Part shown: positions 26,306-34,502 of the stretch, piece by piece | Layout of the letters: each line of letters starts with the position of its first letter | Numbering within the stretch: the first letter of the stretch is position 1 | Assembly: GCF_000758605.1 (NCBI RefSeq) | Contig: NZ_CP009282.1 | Coordinates: forward strand, 248,001 to 312,000 | Source: Paenibacillus sp. FSL R5-0912 | Lineage (GTDB): Bacteria > Bacillota > Bacilli > Paenibacillales > Paenibacillaceae | Length of the DNA: 64,000 bases | Reading direction: 5' to 3' | Program-made: the position numbers and the translations under genes | Notes under the pieces: model-generated | The model's database searches: none | Told to the model about the DNA's origin: nothing | Seen by the model: the letters and a program-made list of their open reading frames with translations, nothing else

Positions 26306-27357
26306 ATCTTGATTTCCTTTCTGCCCATCACGGTTTTGAGCTTATGTTTGAACTGGACCCAGTTTCTATCAATAACAATCAGCGCTCCGTACAAGGACGG
26401 GGAGATTAAGAAGGCTCTGATCTGCAGCGCGAGCTGGCGGTCGTCCCCCTGGTATTGACGTATGATCGGCCGCATCTCCTGGGGAAGTCCGGGATAACGG
26501 GCATCTATATCCTGAAGCAGACGCCTCACATCCATCCCCGCAGTGCCGTTCAGACAGGTCTTCAGATTGTAAAAGTAGTTCTCGGTCAGCTCCCGGTTCA
26601 GCAGTAATTCGGATATCTCAGATGTCCCGTCAAAGGGATGGGCTCTGAAATAATCAGCCACCCGCTTGAATGCATCGACCATGTCGAATTTATTCACGTT
26701 ATACGTATTGGAGATGGAGGAGGTTCTCTGCAGATAGAAGGACAGCACATCCGGGATGGATATGGTCCGCGAGGCCCGCGACAGCGCTTTGTAGATGAAT
26801 TCCTGATCTTCCCCGTTCACGCAGCGTTCGGTGTAGCGGATGCCGTTCTCCAGCAGAAAGGTCCGTTTGAAGGCGATGCTGCCGGTCCAGATTCTGAGGC
26901 TTCGATGCACAAAAATATTCTTCAGCGCTTCGCTCCCCGTAGTGTCGCTTGCCGCTGAAGTGAAGTTTACAATGGTGGACTTGTCTTCGCGGACCAGACT
27001 GTACCCCCAGCAGAGAATATCCGGAGCGGCGCTCCAGGTATGGGCTTCAATGCTCTGCACCAGTCCGCTGGCGATATAATCATCCCCGTCCAGGAACAGC
27101 ACATAGTCGCCGCTGGCCGCTGCAAGCCCGGTGTTTCTGGCCGCGCTCACTCCGGCATTGGCCGTGCGGATCAGCTGGGCTCTCAATATGGGATGCCGCG
27201 CCAGAATGGCTTCGGCCACTTCGTACGTACGGTCTGTAGAACCGTCGTCGACCATAATCACTTCGAACCGCTTCTCGCTCTGGTCCAGGAGTGAATCCAG
27301 CAATGGAGCCACATAACGCTCTAAATTGTACATGGGAACTACAATGCTTACACTCAT
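26302..27357 (-). CDS. Glycosyltransferase family 2 protein
   Basis: A 351-residue protein with a GT-A domain at the N-terminus: MSVSIVVPMYNLERYVAPLL, VIMVDDGSTDRTYEV, GVSAARNTGLAAASGDYVLF, then the DXD-type LDGDDYIA. The C-terminal third is helical and basic (FKHKLKTVMGRKEIKI), consistent with peripheral membrane attachment. It overlaps the next gene by ATGA, so translation is coupled. It probably adds one sugar to a lipid-linked intermediate; donor and acceptor cannot be read from sequence. Confidence 0.84.
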   Translation of the reverse strand: MSVSIVVPMYNLERYVAPLLDSLLDQSEKRFEVIMVDDGSTDRTYEVAEAILARHPILRAQLIRTANAGVSAARNTGLAAASGDYVLFLDGDDYIASGLVQSIEAHTWSAAPDILCWGYSLVREDKSTIVNFTSAASDTTGSEALKNIFVHRSLRIWTGSIAFKRTFLLENGIRYTERCVNGEDQEFIYKALSRASRTISIPDVLSFYLQRTSSISNTYNVNKFDMVDAFKRVADYFRAHPFDGTSEISELLLNRELTENYFYNLKTCLNGTAGMDVRRLLQDIDARYPGLPQEMRPIIRQYQGDDRQLALQIRAFLISPSLYGALIVIDRNWVQFKHKLKTVMGRKEIKI

Positions 27358-27387
27358 AACTCCACTCCCTTCCTGAGTTTTGACGGG

Positions 27388-28293
27388 TTACCCGGCGGTC
27401 TGTCTGTTAAAAATCTCCTTCAGCCCCTTCTTATATCCTTTGATCGCGGCGACATTCTTCTTGGGCTGCTCGCGGAGAATGAGGTAGAGCGTGGTCCACA
27501 TCAGGGCGAGATAGCCGATGGGGCCCGACCGTTTATCCTTGAGCAGATGCACATGATTGAGCACACGGGTATAGGCGACATCCTCGAGATTGTCCCTGGA
27601 GGCCGGAGATTCATGATGCAGCAGCTTGAGTTCAGGATTGATATACAAAGGTCCGGAGCTCCGGGCGATGCGGGACATGAGAATATCTTCACCTACGCTG
27701 TAGCTGGTAAGCCAGGGAACGGGCTTCAGGTCCTGAATTGCCGCTTTTTTGAAGGACATGTTGCAGCCATGCTGGAATTCAGTCTTGAAGATCTTCCGGG
27801 CTTTATGCCAGTTGTACATGGACCCGGCTTGACCGCTTAAGGAGAGCTTGCCGCTCGACAGGGATTGCTGGAAGGACAGCAGGCAGCGGATGGTTCCAAG
27901 GAAGCTGTTCCGCATCCCGATGGCGATACCGCCGACTCCTGCGCAGTTAGGATAATCATCGTAGGTTTGAATCAAGGTAGACAGGTAATGGGCGGGGATT
28001 TCGACGTCATCATCCAGGAAGAGGATCTTGTCCATAGTGGACAGCTCCACGGCTTTGATCCGGGACAGCCACAATCCCCGGTCCGTCTTCTTGAAATAAG
28101 TTAAAGGATAACCGTATCCGGTAAGTAAAGCTTCAAATTCAGTAAGTACACGGGCTGGTATTTCGCCGTCATCTATAAGTATGACCTCAATGGGGTATGT
28201 CCTGCCTATGTCTTGTTTAGTTATAGAATGAATGCACCGTGTCAGGTCCTGTACCCGATTCCTCGTGCAGATAGCCACTGACAATCCTTGCAT
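27388..28293 (-). CDS. Glycosyltransferase family 2 protein, first gene of the polysaccharide cluster
   Basis: A 301-residue GT-A protein: LSVAICTRNRVQDLTRCI, EVILIDDGEIP, GLWLSRIKAVELS, metal motif ILFLDDDVEIP, and a later SVGEDILMSRIAR helix. The C-terminus has a short hydrophobic segment (GYLALMWTTLYLIL) and a Lys-rich tail. The ATG at 28293 is chosen over an upstream start because GGGAGTGGAG lies just before it. Thirty bases separate it from the next transferase. An operon of five genes therefore runs from here to 21956. Confidence 0.82.
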   Translation of the reverse strand: MQGLSVAICTRNRVQDLTRCIHSITKQDIGRTYPIEVILIDDGEIPARVLTEFEALLTGYGYPLTYFKKTDRGLWLSRIKAVELSTMDKILFLDDDVEIPAHYLSTLIQTYDDYPNCAGVGGIAIGMRNSFLGTIRCLLSFQQSLSSGKLSLSGQAGSMYNWHKARKIFKTEFQHGCNMSFKKAAIQDLKPVPWLTSYSVGEDILMSRIARSSGPLYINPELKLLHHESPASRDNLEDVAYTRVLNHVHLLKDKRSGPIGYLALMWTTLYLILREQPKKNVAAIKGYKKGLKEIFNRQTAG

Positions 28294-28447
28294 ATACTCC
28301 ACTCCCTTATCCATTTCTCCCATTCTATGTGTAGTGAATTAACTACCTTAAGCTTACTATTGGCAGCAAAAGGTTGTATATACTACTTTAGTTTACTTAT
28401 TGGACGGCCTGCTTCCGTAAGCGTAGGATATGGATTCTAATTTGACA

Positions 28448-28489
28448 CAAAAAGCCGCACCCACCGTAAGGTGGCTGCGGCCTTTTTGT
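28448..28489. terminator. Bidirectional terminator after the aldose epimerase
   Basis: AAAAAGCCGCACCCACC/GGTGGCTGCGGCCTTTTT with a GTAA loop. T-runs follow on both strands. It mainly ends the minus-strand epimerase transcript. Confidence 0.8.
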
Positions 28490-28518
28490 TCTTCAGGAAG
28501 CGGTGGAGCAACAACCGG

Positions 28519-29394
28519 TTAGTTGAACGTAATCGTAAGCGAGCTTGTAGACTGGCCGCCCGGCGGCAGGGAGATGACTCCCGATTTGTCCCGGATTTCT
28601 CCGGTGAAGCCTTCACTGTCTGCTACACCATGCCAAGGCTCGATGCACAGGAACGGTGCGTTCTTCGGCTGCCAGATCCCAAGATCGGGGAAGTTGTGGT
28701 AAGCCACGCTTACGCTTTTGGCAGAGAGCTTGCTCTTCAGCGCTACGGACTGCGAGCTTACATTCTTGAAGACGAGTGCGTCATGCTCAAACATCTCATG
28801 GTTTAGCGGCAGAATGTTCTCATTCTGTAGAAGCGGGTCAGTCTGCCCGTTAATGAGCTGGCCGGTTTTGTTCAGGAACAAGCGCTCCAGATTCTCCGGC
28901 TGCGCGAATTCAAGATAATAGTCGCTGAATGCTCCGCTGCCGTCAATCGGGCAATTAAATGCAGGATGGGTGCCAAGCTGGAAGAAGATCTCCTGTTCAT
29001 CTGTATTTTCCACACGGTAGCTGATCTCAAGGGTGCTTCCGCTCAGGATATAGGTGAGGAACAGGTTGAATTTGTACGGGTAGACCGCCAACGTGCTCTC
29101 ACTATGGGAGAGAAGGAAGACTGCCTGGGTATCGCTTGCCTCCTGCAGCGTGAATTCACTGCGTCTGGCGAAGCCGTGATTGGCAATCTTATAAGCCTGC
29201 CCGTCCGCTTTGATCTCGCCTTGGATGGCTGCGCCGATAATCGGGAAAAGTACCGGTGAACGGCCTGTCCAATAGGCGGCATCCCCGCTCCACATATATT
29301 CGGTCTCCGTATCCGTTCTTCTGAAGCTGATCAGCTCGGCTCCGAGTGAACTGATCACAGCTTCGGCTGTGCCGCTGCGCAAAAGGGTATTCAT
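28519..29394 (-). CDS. Aldose 1-epimerase family protein (LacX-like)
   Basis: A 291-residue galactose mutarotase-fold protein. Landmarks are AVISSLGAELISFRR, YWTGRSPVLFPIIGA, ANHGFARRSEFTL (catalytic-region His), FFQLGTHPAFNCPI (second conserved His) and FLCIEPWHGVADSEGF with the conserved Glu. These match LacX-type epimerases, which interconvert anomers of sugars or hexose phosphates. The ATG at 29394 has GAGAGGAGCTAAG upstream. It is monocistronic and divergent from the amidohydrolase gene. Confidence 0.85.
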   Translation of the reverse strand: MNTLLRSGTAEAVISSLGAELISFRRTDTETEYMWSGDAAYWTGRSPVLFPIIGAAIQGEIKADGQAYKIANHGFARRSEFTLQEASDTQAVFLLSHSESTLAVYPYKFNLFLTYILSGSTLEISYRVENTDEQEIFFQLGTHPAFNCPIDGSGAFSDYYLEFAQPENLERLFLNKTGQLINGQTDPLLQNENILPLNHEMFEHDALVFKNVSSQSVALKSKLSAKSVSVAYHNFPDLGIWQPKNAPFLCIEPWHGVADSEGFTGEIRDKSGVISLPPGGQSTSSLTITFN

Positions 29395-29561
29395 ATGCTT
29401 AGCTCCTCTCAAATTATGCTTCCTACCAGCTCATATTCTATCAGACTTCCCCAATCGCGTTATAACATAACGTGAACAAAACCAAAAAAAATTATTACAG
29501 TCTGTAAAATGAAAATAATACGGAATGGTATAACATATATAGAAAGCAATAATTCTATATA

Positions 29562-29649
29562 AAACGAACTAAACTTGCGAATGGGTGAGAGTGACGGAGG
29601 GCTACCGCAGTCGCGAACAACACCCAAATCGGGGACTTCAAGTTCGTTT
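29562..29649 (+). promoter_or_regulatory. Structured 5' leader of the amidohydrolase gene, class not recognised
   Basis: A closing stem AAACGAACT (29562-29570) pairs with AGTTCGTTT (29641-29649). Inside it GGGTG (29583-29587) pairs with CACCC (29621-29625). Inside that GTGAC (29591-29595) pairs with GTCGC (29610-29614, one wobble), with CGG/CCG nearby. A conserved-looking purine-rich junction (GAGAG) lies between helices. The shape is like a riboswitch aptamer, but I could not match a known class. The gene start is 37 bases downstream. Confidence 0.5.
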
Positions 29650-29685
29650 CATATAAATGAGCGTTCGAAACGGAGGAATAGGGCC

Positions 29686-30915
29686 ATGCAGCTGCAGCAG
29701 ATATTCGTGAACGGTGAGAGATTGAAGAATACGATCGAGACCTTCGCCGATTTCGGGCGGACGGACAACAACGGGGTCACCCGGTTATCGCTGTCGGAGC
29801 AGGATGTGCAGGTGCGCGGCTATTTCACTTCCTGTTGTGTTGAGTTAGGAATGGCTGTGAAAGTAGATGACATGGGAAATATGTATGCCACACTTGCGGG
29901 AAGCGAAGAAGGTCCGCCTGTAGTGATCGGATCGCATCTGGATACCGTCAAGAAAGGTGGCAGATTCGATGGGGTGCTCGGCGTAATCACCGGTCTGGAA
30001 GTGGTAAGAGCCCTGGTTGACCATGGCATTAAGCCGCGCTTGCCAATAACAGTGATGAACTTCACCAACGAGGAAGGTGCCCGCTTCGAGCCGTCGATGA
30101 TGGCTTCGGGTGTCTTGGCGGGCAAGTTCGACAAGGCAGAGATGCTGAAGAAGAAGGACCCGGAGGGTACGACCTTCGGTGAAGCGCTGCAGGCCAGCGG
30201 CTATGCGGGCGATGCGGAGAACCGGATCAGCGAAGCAACGGCTTATCTGGAGCTGCATATCGAGCAGGGTCCTGTGCTGGAGAGAGAGAATCTCAAGATC
30301 GGCCTGGTCGACTGTGTAGTCGGGATGGCCTGCTATGAGATTGAAGTGACAGGCGAATCGGATCACGCCGGTACTACGCCGATGGATATGCGGAGGGATG
30401 CGCTTTTTGCCGCTACAGATATTATTACGGAGCTGCGGCGGAAGCTGGCTGTACTGGACTCCGAACTGGTCTATACCATGGGCAGAATGAACGTGCTGCC
30501 TAATATTCATACCGTTATTCCGAACAAGGTGATCTTCACCGTGGAAGCCCGGCATAAGGACATGGATATTGTCCGTGAAGTAGAGGCAATTATTAATGGT
30601 CTGCCTGAAGAACTGCTGGAGTGTAGTGTATCGAAGACGAAGCTGTGGGGACGCGATACCGTATGGTTCGATCCGGAGGTCTGTGCCCTGGTGGAGCAAG
30701 CAGCGCAGAAGCTGGGTTACAGCAGCAAGAAGATGGCCAGCGGAGCGGGGCATGATGCCCAGTTCGTGGCCGGCTTCCTGCCGTCGGCGATGATTTTTGT
30801 ACCCAGTGTGAAGGGGAAAAGCCACTGCGAGGAAGAGCTCACTTCTTATGATGAGTGCGAGATGGGCGTGAATGTAGTGCTGGAGACGGTGCTGGCGGTG
30901 TTGGCAGGCTCCTGA
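29686..30915 (+). CDS. M20 family amidohydrolase (allantoate amidohydrolase / N-carbamoyl-L-amino acid hydrolase type)
   Basis: A 409-residue dinuclear metal enzyme. Metal-binding and catalytic motifs are seen in order: GSHLDTVKKGGRFDG (His, Asp), FTNEEGARFEPSMMASG (Glu pair), LELHIEQGPVLE (His), and GESDHAGTTPMDMRRDA in the dimerisation lid. The C-terminus has ASGAGHDAQF with the last metal His. Enzymes of this group hydrolyse allantoate, ureidoglycine or N-carbamoyl amino acids, serving purine or pyrimidine nitrogen salvage. The ATG at 29686 follows CGGAGGAATAG. The structured leader just upstream suggests RNA-level control. Confidence 0.83.
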   Translation: MQLQQIFVNGERLKNTIETFADFGRTDNNGVTRLSLSEQDVQVRGYFTSCCVELGMAVKVDDMGNMYATLAGSEEGPPVVIGSHLDTVKKGGRFDGVLGVITGLEVVRALVDHGIKPRLPITVMNFTNEEGARFEPSMMASGVLAGKFDKAEMLKKKDPEGTTFGEALQASGYAGDAENRISEATAYLELHIEQGPVLERENLKIGLVDCVVGMACYEIEVTGESDHAGTTPMDMRRDALFAATDIITELRRKLAVLDSELVYTMGRMNVLPNIHTVIPNKVIFTVEARHKDMDIVREVEAIINGLPEELLECSVSKTKLWGRDTVWFDPEVCALVEQAAQKLGYSSKKMASGAGHDAQFVAGFLPSAMIFVPSVKGKSHCEEELTSYDECEMGVNVVLETVLAVLAGS

Positions 30916-30965
30916 CAGATGGCTTGCAGGCTGGGCGAATTGCATAGATTGATGTCAAAGACTTT

Positions 30966-30991
30966 AAGACACTTAACCGGTGTCTTTTTTT
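30966..30991 (+). terminator. Terminator of the amidohydrolase gene
   Basis: AAGACAC-TTAACCG-GTGTCTT followed by TTTTT. Confidence 0.85.
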
Positions 30992-31023
30992 ATTTATGTA
31001 GGAAATTTATGGTGCTCGATGAA

Positions 31024-31045
31024 ACCCTCTAATTCCGCTGAAAGT
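31024..31045. repeat. Relic of the second 51-bp repeat family
   Basis: ATTCCGCTGAAAGTGGGAG matches AATCCGCTGAAAGTGGGCAG of the array at 63087-63596 almost base for base, although that array is 32 kb away. Confidence 0.5.
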
Positions 31046-31327
31046 GGGAGGTACGGGGATGCGCCGAATGTACACGAAAAACCGAGTACATTGTGCCAAC
31101 GATAGGCTAGATGAGCCAATGTATGCGAAAAACATAATACAATGTGCCAACGATAAGCTAGACGAGCCCAATGTATGCGAATAACCGAATACAATGTGCC
31201 AATGATAGGGTAAACGAGCCGAATGTATGCGAAAACAAACATGTCTTTCAAGGCACAACTCCAGCATGAAAATGAGCATGGCTAAAAAACAGAATATCGT
31301 CTTTTCATTTATTTAACATATTTTAAC

Positions 31328-31837
31328 GAAAAACCGAACACAATTGGACTGGGTGCACCGCGTAGGCCGAATGTAATCGAAAAACCGAACACAATTGGAC
31401 TGGGTAAGCCACGTAAGCCACGTAAGCCAAATGTAATCGAAAAACCGAACACAATTGGACTGGGTGCACCGCGTAGGCCAAATGTAATCGAAAAACCGAA
31501 CACAATTGGACTGGGTGCACCGCGTAGGCCAAATGTAATCGAAAAACCGAACACAATTGGACTGGGTGCACCGCGTAGGCCAAATGTAATCGAAAAACCG
31601 AACACAATTGGACTGGGTACGCCGCTTAAGCCGAATGTAATCGAAAAACCGAACACAATTGGACTGGGTAAGCCACGTAAGCCAAATGTAATCGAAAAAC
31701 CGAACACAATTGGACTGGGTGCACCACGTAAGCCAAATGTAATCGAAAAACCGAACACAATTGGACTGGGTGCACCGCGTAGGCCAAATGTAATCGAAAA
31801 ACCGAACACAATTGGACTGGGTGCGCCGCGTAGGCCG
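31328..31837. repeat. Type A array, copy 1 (about ten 51-bp monomers)
   Basis: Monomer centres vary in order: GCACCGCGTAGG, TAAGCCACGTAAGCC (with one 9-base expansion), GCACCGCGTAGG three times, TACGCCGCTTAAG, TAAGCCACGTAAG, GCACCACGTAAG, GCACCGCGTAGG, GCGCCGCGTAGG. Confidence 0.85.
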
Positions 31838-32023
31838 TGCGTTTATCGCAGTGCCAGACGTATTTTCACAGAAAACCGAGTACATTGTGCCAACGATAGG
31901 CTAGATGAGCCAATGTATGCGAAAAACAAACATGTCTTTCAAGGCACAACTCCAGCATGAAAATGAGCAGCGTGGCTAAAAAACAGAACATCGTCTTTTC
32001 ATTTATTTAACATATTTTAACGG

Positions 32024-32476
32024 AAAACCGAACACAATTGGACTGGGTAAGCCACGTAAGCCACGTAAGCCAAATGTAATCGAAAAACCAAACACAATTG
32101 GACTGGGTGCACCGCGTAGGCCAAATGTAATCGAAAAACCGAACACAATTGGACTGGGTGCACCGCGTAGGCCAAATGTAATCGAAAAACCGAACACAAT
32201 TGGACTGGGTGCACCGCGTAGGCCAAATGTAATCGAAAAACCGAACACAATTGGACTGGGTACGCCGCTTAAGCCGAATGTAATCGAAAAACCGAACACA
32301 ATTGGACTGGGTAAGCCACGTAAGCCAAATGTAATCGAAAAACCGAACACAATTGGACTGGGTGCACCACGTAAGCCAAATGTAATCGAAAAACCGAACA
32401 CAATTGGACTGGGTGCACCGCGTAGGCCAAATGTAATCGAAAAACCGAACACAATTGGACTGGGTGCGCCGCGTAG
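32024..32476. repeat. Type A array, copy 2 (about nine 51-bp monomers)
   Basis: Same monomer order as copy 1 without its first monomer, with only scattered substitutions (for example ACCAAACACAA in one monomer). Confidence 0.85.
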
Positions 32477-32704
32477 GCCGTGCGTTTATCGCAGTGCCAG
32501 ACGTATTTTCACAGAAAAACATAATACAATGTGCCAATGATAAGCTAGACGAGAATGTATGCGAATAACCGAATACAATGTGCCAATGATAGGGTAAACG
32601 AGCCGAATGTATGCGAAAACAATCATGTCTTCCAAGGCACAACTCCAGCATGAAAATGAGCAGCGTGCGTTTATCGCAGGTTGTGCCATCCCATACTTTT
32701 AGTA

Positions 32705-32860
32705 CCATGGTGAACACTACGCTACGGTTAATGGTGGTTTACCCCTGTGCGAAAACTGTAAGGATCGAACTCTGTGTACAACTCCTTGCTAGCTTCAAAT
32801 CGCCCGTTTGGAGAACTGCGAACAGAAAAATGGTTAAGCTCGAGTTCATCCTCACCATGG
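32705..32860 (+). ncRNA. Candidate bridge RNA in the left end of the IS110 element
   Basis: The ~200 bases before the transposase are non-coding. They are bracketed by complementary CCATGGTGA (32705-32713) and TCACCATGG (32852-32860), which would fold the interval. In IS110/IS621 elements the left non-coding end encodes the bridge RNA that pairs with target and donor. The position and folding fit; the guide loops were not resolved. Confidence 0.4.
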
Positions 32861-32882
32861 AATTTAGGTTGGAGCTGATGAT

Positions 32883-34033
32883 ATGGAAGTCATGTATTCA
32901 CGATGCGCCGGAATGGACGTCCATCAAGAAACCATCGTAGTATGCGTCCTCACGCCCGGTGAAGAGGATCAAGTCGAGAAGGAAACACGTACGTTTGGCA
33001 CGATGACGAAACATTTGTTTGAGCTCTTAAAATGGCTTGAACACAAGGCGGTCACCCATATTGCCATGGAAAGCACGGGGGTGTATTGGAAGCCGGTGTA
33101 TAACATCTTAGAAGGTTACTTTGATGTTACGGTGGCTAATGCACAACGAATCAAGAATGTCCCGGGCCGGAAAACGGATGTATGCGATGCCGAATGGATT
33201 GCCAAATTGCTTCGTGTAGGATTAATCGAGCGGAGTTTCATTCCTTCCGAGGATGTGCGGGAACTCCGTGATTTATGCCGGCTTCGTAAGAAACGCCTGG
33301 GCCAACTCACGGCGGAAAAGAATCGTATCCAGAAATACCTCGAATGCTCGAATGTGAAATTGGGAACGGTGGTTTCGGATGTATTTGGGGTGTCCGGCCG
33401 GAACCTGCTGGAAACCTTGATTACGAAAGGCTATGTCGATGCGGAGGATGTGGAGGAAAGTGTAAAAGGCAAACTTCGAAGCAAGAAGGAAGCCATTAGA
33501 GACTCCATGCTCGGCACGATCACTCGCCACCAAATGGATTTGATCCGCGACTGCTGGGACCACATCGAATACCTGGAGAAGTCGCTCAGCCAGTTAGAAG
33601 AAAAAATCGATGCTCATCTAGAACCGTACCGGGAAGAATACGAGCTGCTTCAGACGATCCCCGGGGTGAGCGAGGCCACAGCAGCTGTTCTTATTGCAGA
33701 GATTGGAGTCAATATGGATCAATTCCCATCGTCCGATCATCTCTCTTCATGGGCAGGGTTGGCCCCCGGTAACCACGAAAGCGCTGGTAAAAAAAAAGTA
33801 CAAAGAGCTTAAAAGGAAATTCACATACAAAAGTAGCATTATGCGAAGCGGCTTGGGCAATCGCTCGTACAAGAAACAACGGTTTATCCACAAAATTTTG
33901 GAAGATCGCCTCTCGGCGGGGAAAGAAGAAAGCTTGCATTGCGATGGCACGAACGATACTGGTCATAGCCTATAGCATGCTAAAAAACAAACAAGCTTAC
34001 CTCGAAGGCGGACCCCAAAAACGAGCAAGTTAA
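32883..34033 (+). CDS. IS110 family transposase, split by a -1 frameshift at an A9 run
   Basis: Read with one -1 shift, the product is about 383 residues, normal for IS110. The N-terminal RuvC-like DEDD domain shows Asp12 (AGMDVHQET), Glu63 (IAMESTGVYW), Asp99 and Asp102 (RKTDVCDAEW). A coiled-coil middle part follows. The C-terminal Transposase_20 domain has LLQTIPGVSEATAAVLIAEI and FPSSDHLSSWAGLAPGNHES. The zero frame stops at 33812, soon after GGT followed by nine A and GTA (33789-33800). The -1 frame from there continues STKSLKGNSHTKVALCEAAW to the stop at 34033, exactly the family's C-terminus. This is either an indel in the homopolymer, a sequencing slip, or A AAA AAG-type programmed frameshifting. 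Confidence 0.8.
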
Positions 34034-34151
34034 TTCGTGTTACCAACTCATTGATCGTCTAAACACGGACTCATGGAAATGGAGATCCCGGGCATTGTAT
34101 TGCCCAAAAACAGAAATTCGTTCATTCGCCTGGTTACCTTTATTTTCACAG

Positions 34152-34374
34152 AAAACCAAATACAATGTGCTAACGAGCTGTATGAGAAAAACTAAAGGGA
34201 TAGATCCCTGTAATTTCACCGGATGCGGGGCAAAGGAGGGAATGAGGAGTATTAGTCCGCTTGGAGCAAGGTGAGGTCGTCTTAAAGTAACATAAGCTCC
34301 AAAGCTTCAGCTTGATTCGCCCGTTACATAGAGTGAACTTAATAATCTAACTCGGCATTCCAGGGTATTGGTAT
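34152..34374. other. Diverged right flank of the repeat region and upstream of a structured leader
   Basis: Begins with a partial type B monomer (AAATACAATGTGCTAACGAG, GTATGAGAAAAAC) and continues with sequence in which no gene or further repeat was recognised. Confidence 0.5.
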
Positions 34375-34478
34375 GAGCGGCCCTGACAAATCCCAGCTAT
34401 GTGGGATGGCGGTTCCGGGGTGCAGCCCTGATAATGAACCATATTCATTATCGGGGTTGACCGGCAGGTTCCGCTCAA
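34375..34478 (+). promoter_or_regulatory. Multi-hairpin 5' leader of the methyltransferase gene, class not recognised
   Basis: GAGCGG (34375-34380) can pair with CCGCTC (34471-34476). Within it ATCCCA/TGGGAT (34390-34395/34402-34407) and a 13-bp stem CCCTGATAATGAA/TTCATTATCGGGG (34426-34438/34444-34456) form. An alternative GGTTGA/TCAACC hairpin (34455 onward) would compete with the closing stem near the ribosome site GGAGGGG. The mutually exclusive helices look like an RNA switch. Confidence 0.45.
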
Positions 34479-34502
34479 CCAACCGATTCCGGAGGGGATG
34501 TA

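Larger units (their letters stand above)
31073..32679. repeat. Higher-order repeat built from 51-bp monomers (two monomer types)
   Basis: Type A monomers (51 bp) share ends AATGTAATCGAAAAACCGAA and CACAATTGGACTGGGT; type B monomers share AATGTATGCGAA and AATACAATGTGCCAA. The block is built as B monomers, a ~92-base linker (AACATGTCTTTCAAGGCACA onward), an A array, and a 35-base junction (GTGCGTTTATCGCAG onward). Copy 1: B 31073-31235, linker, A 31328-31837. Copy 2: B 31873-31928, linker, A 32024-32476. Copy 3: B 32512-32612, partial linker, no A array, then the junction cut by the IS. Order of variant A monomers is the same in copies 1 and 2 apart from one missing monomer. Minus-strand frames are open only because 51 is divisible by three. 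Confidence 0.85.
32680..34140 (+). mobile_element. IS110-family insertion sequence inside the repeat region
   Basis: Boundaries come from interrupted repeat DNA: the left flank ends GTGCGTTTATCGCAG and the right flank resumes TATTTTCACAGAAAA, which are contiguous (nine bases apart) at 31838-31872 and 32477-32511. The element is about 1.46 kb, with one transposase and a ~200-base leader. No terminal inverted repeats or clear target duplication are seen, as expected for IS110 proper. Exact ends may differ by a few bases. Confidence 0.75.

Noticed and set aside
29562..29649. Assignment to guanidine-I, ZTP or purine riboswitch
   Set aside because: The conserved core sequences of those classes were not found, so only an unassigned structured leader is reported.
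31073..32679. CRISPR array
   Set aside because: The variable centres are themselves repeated in a fixed order, the period is a constant 51 bases, and no cas genes are present.
31309..32717. Long minus-strand open frames with 17-residue repeats (such as FGFSITFGLRGAPSPIV) in the first array
   Set aside because: All three minus frames are open because the repeat period is a multiple of three. No ribosome site or family likeness exists, and the plus strand is full of stops.
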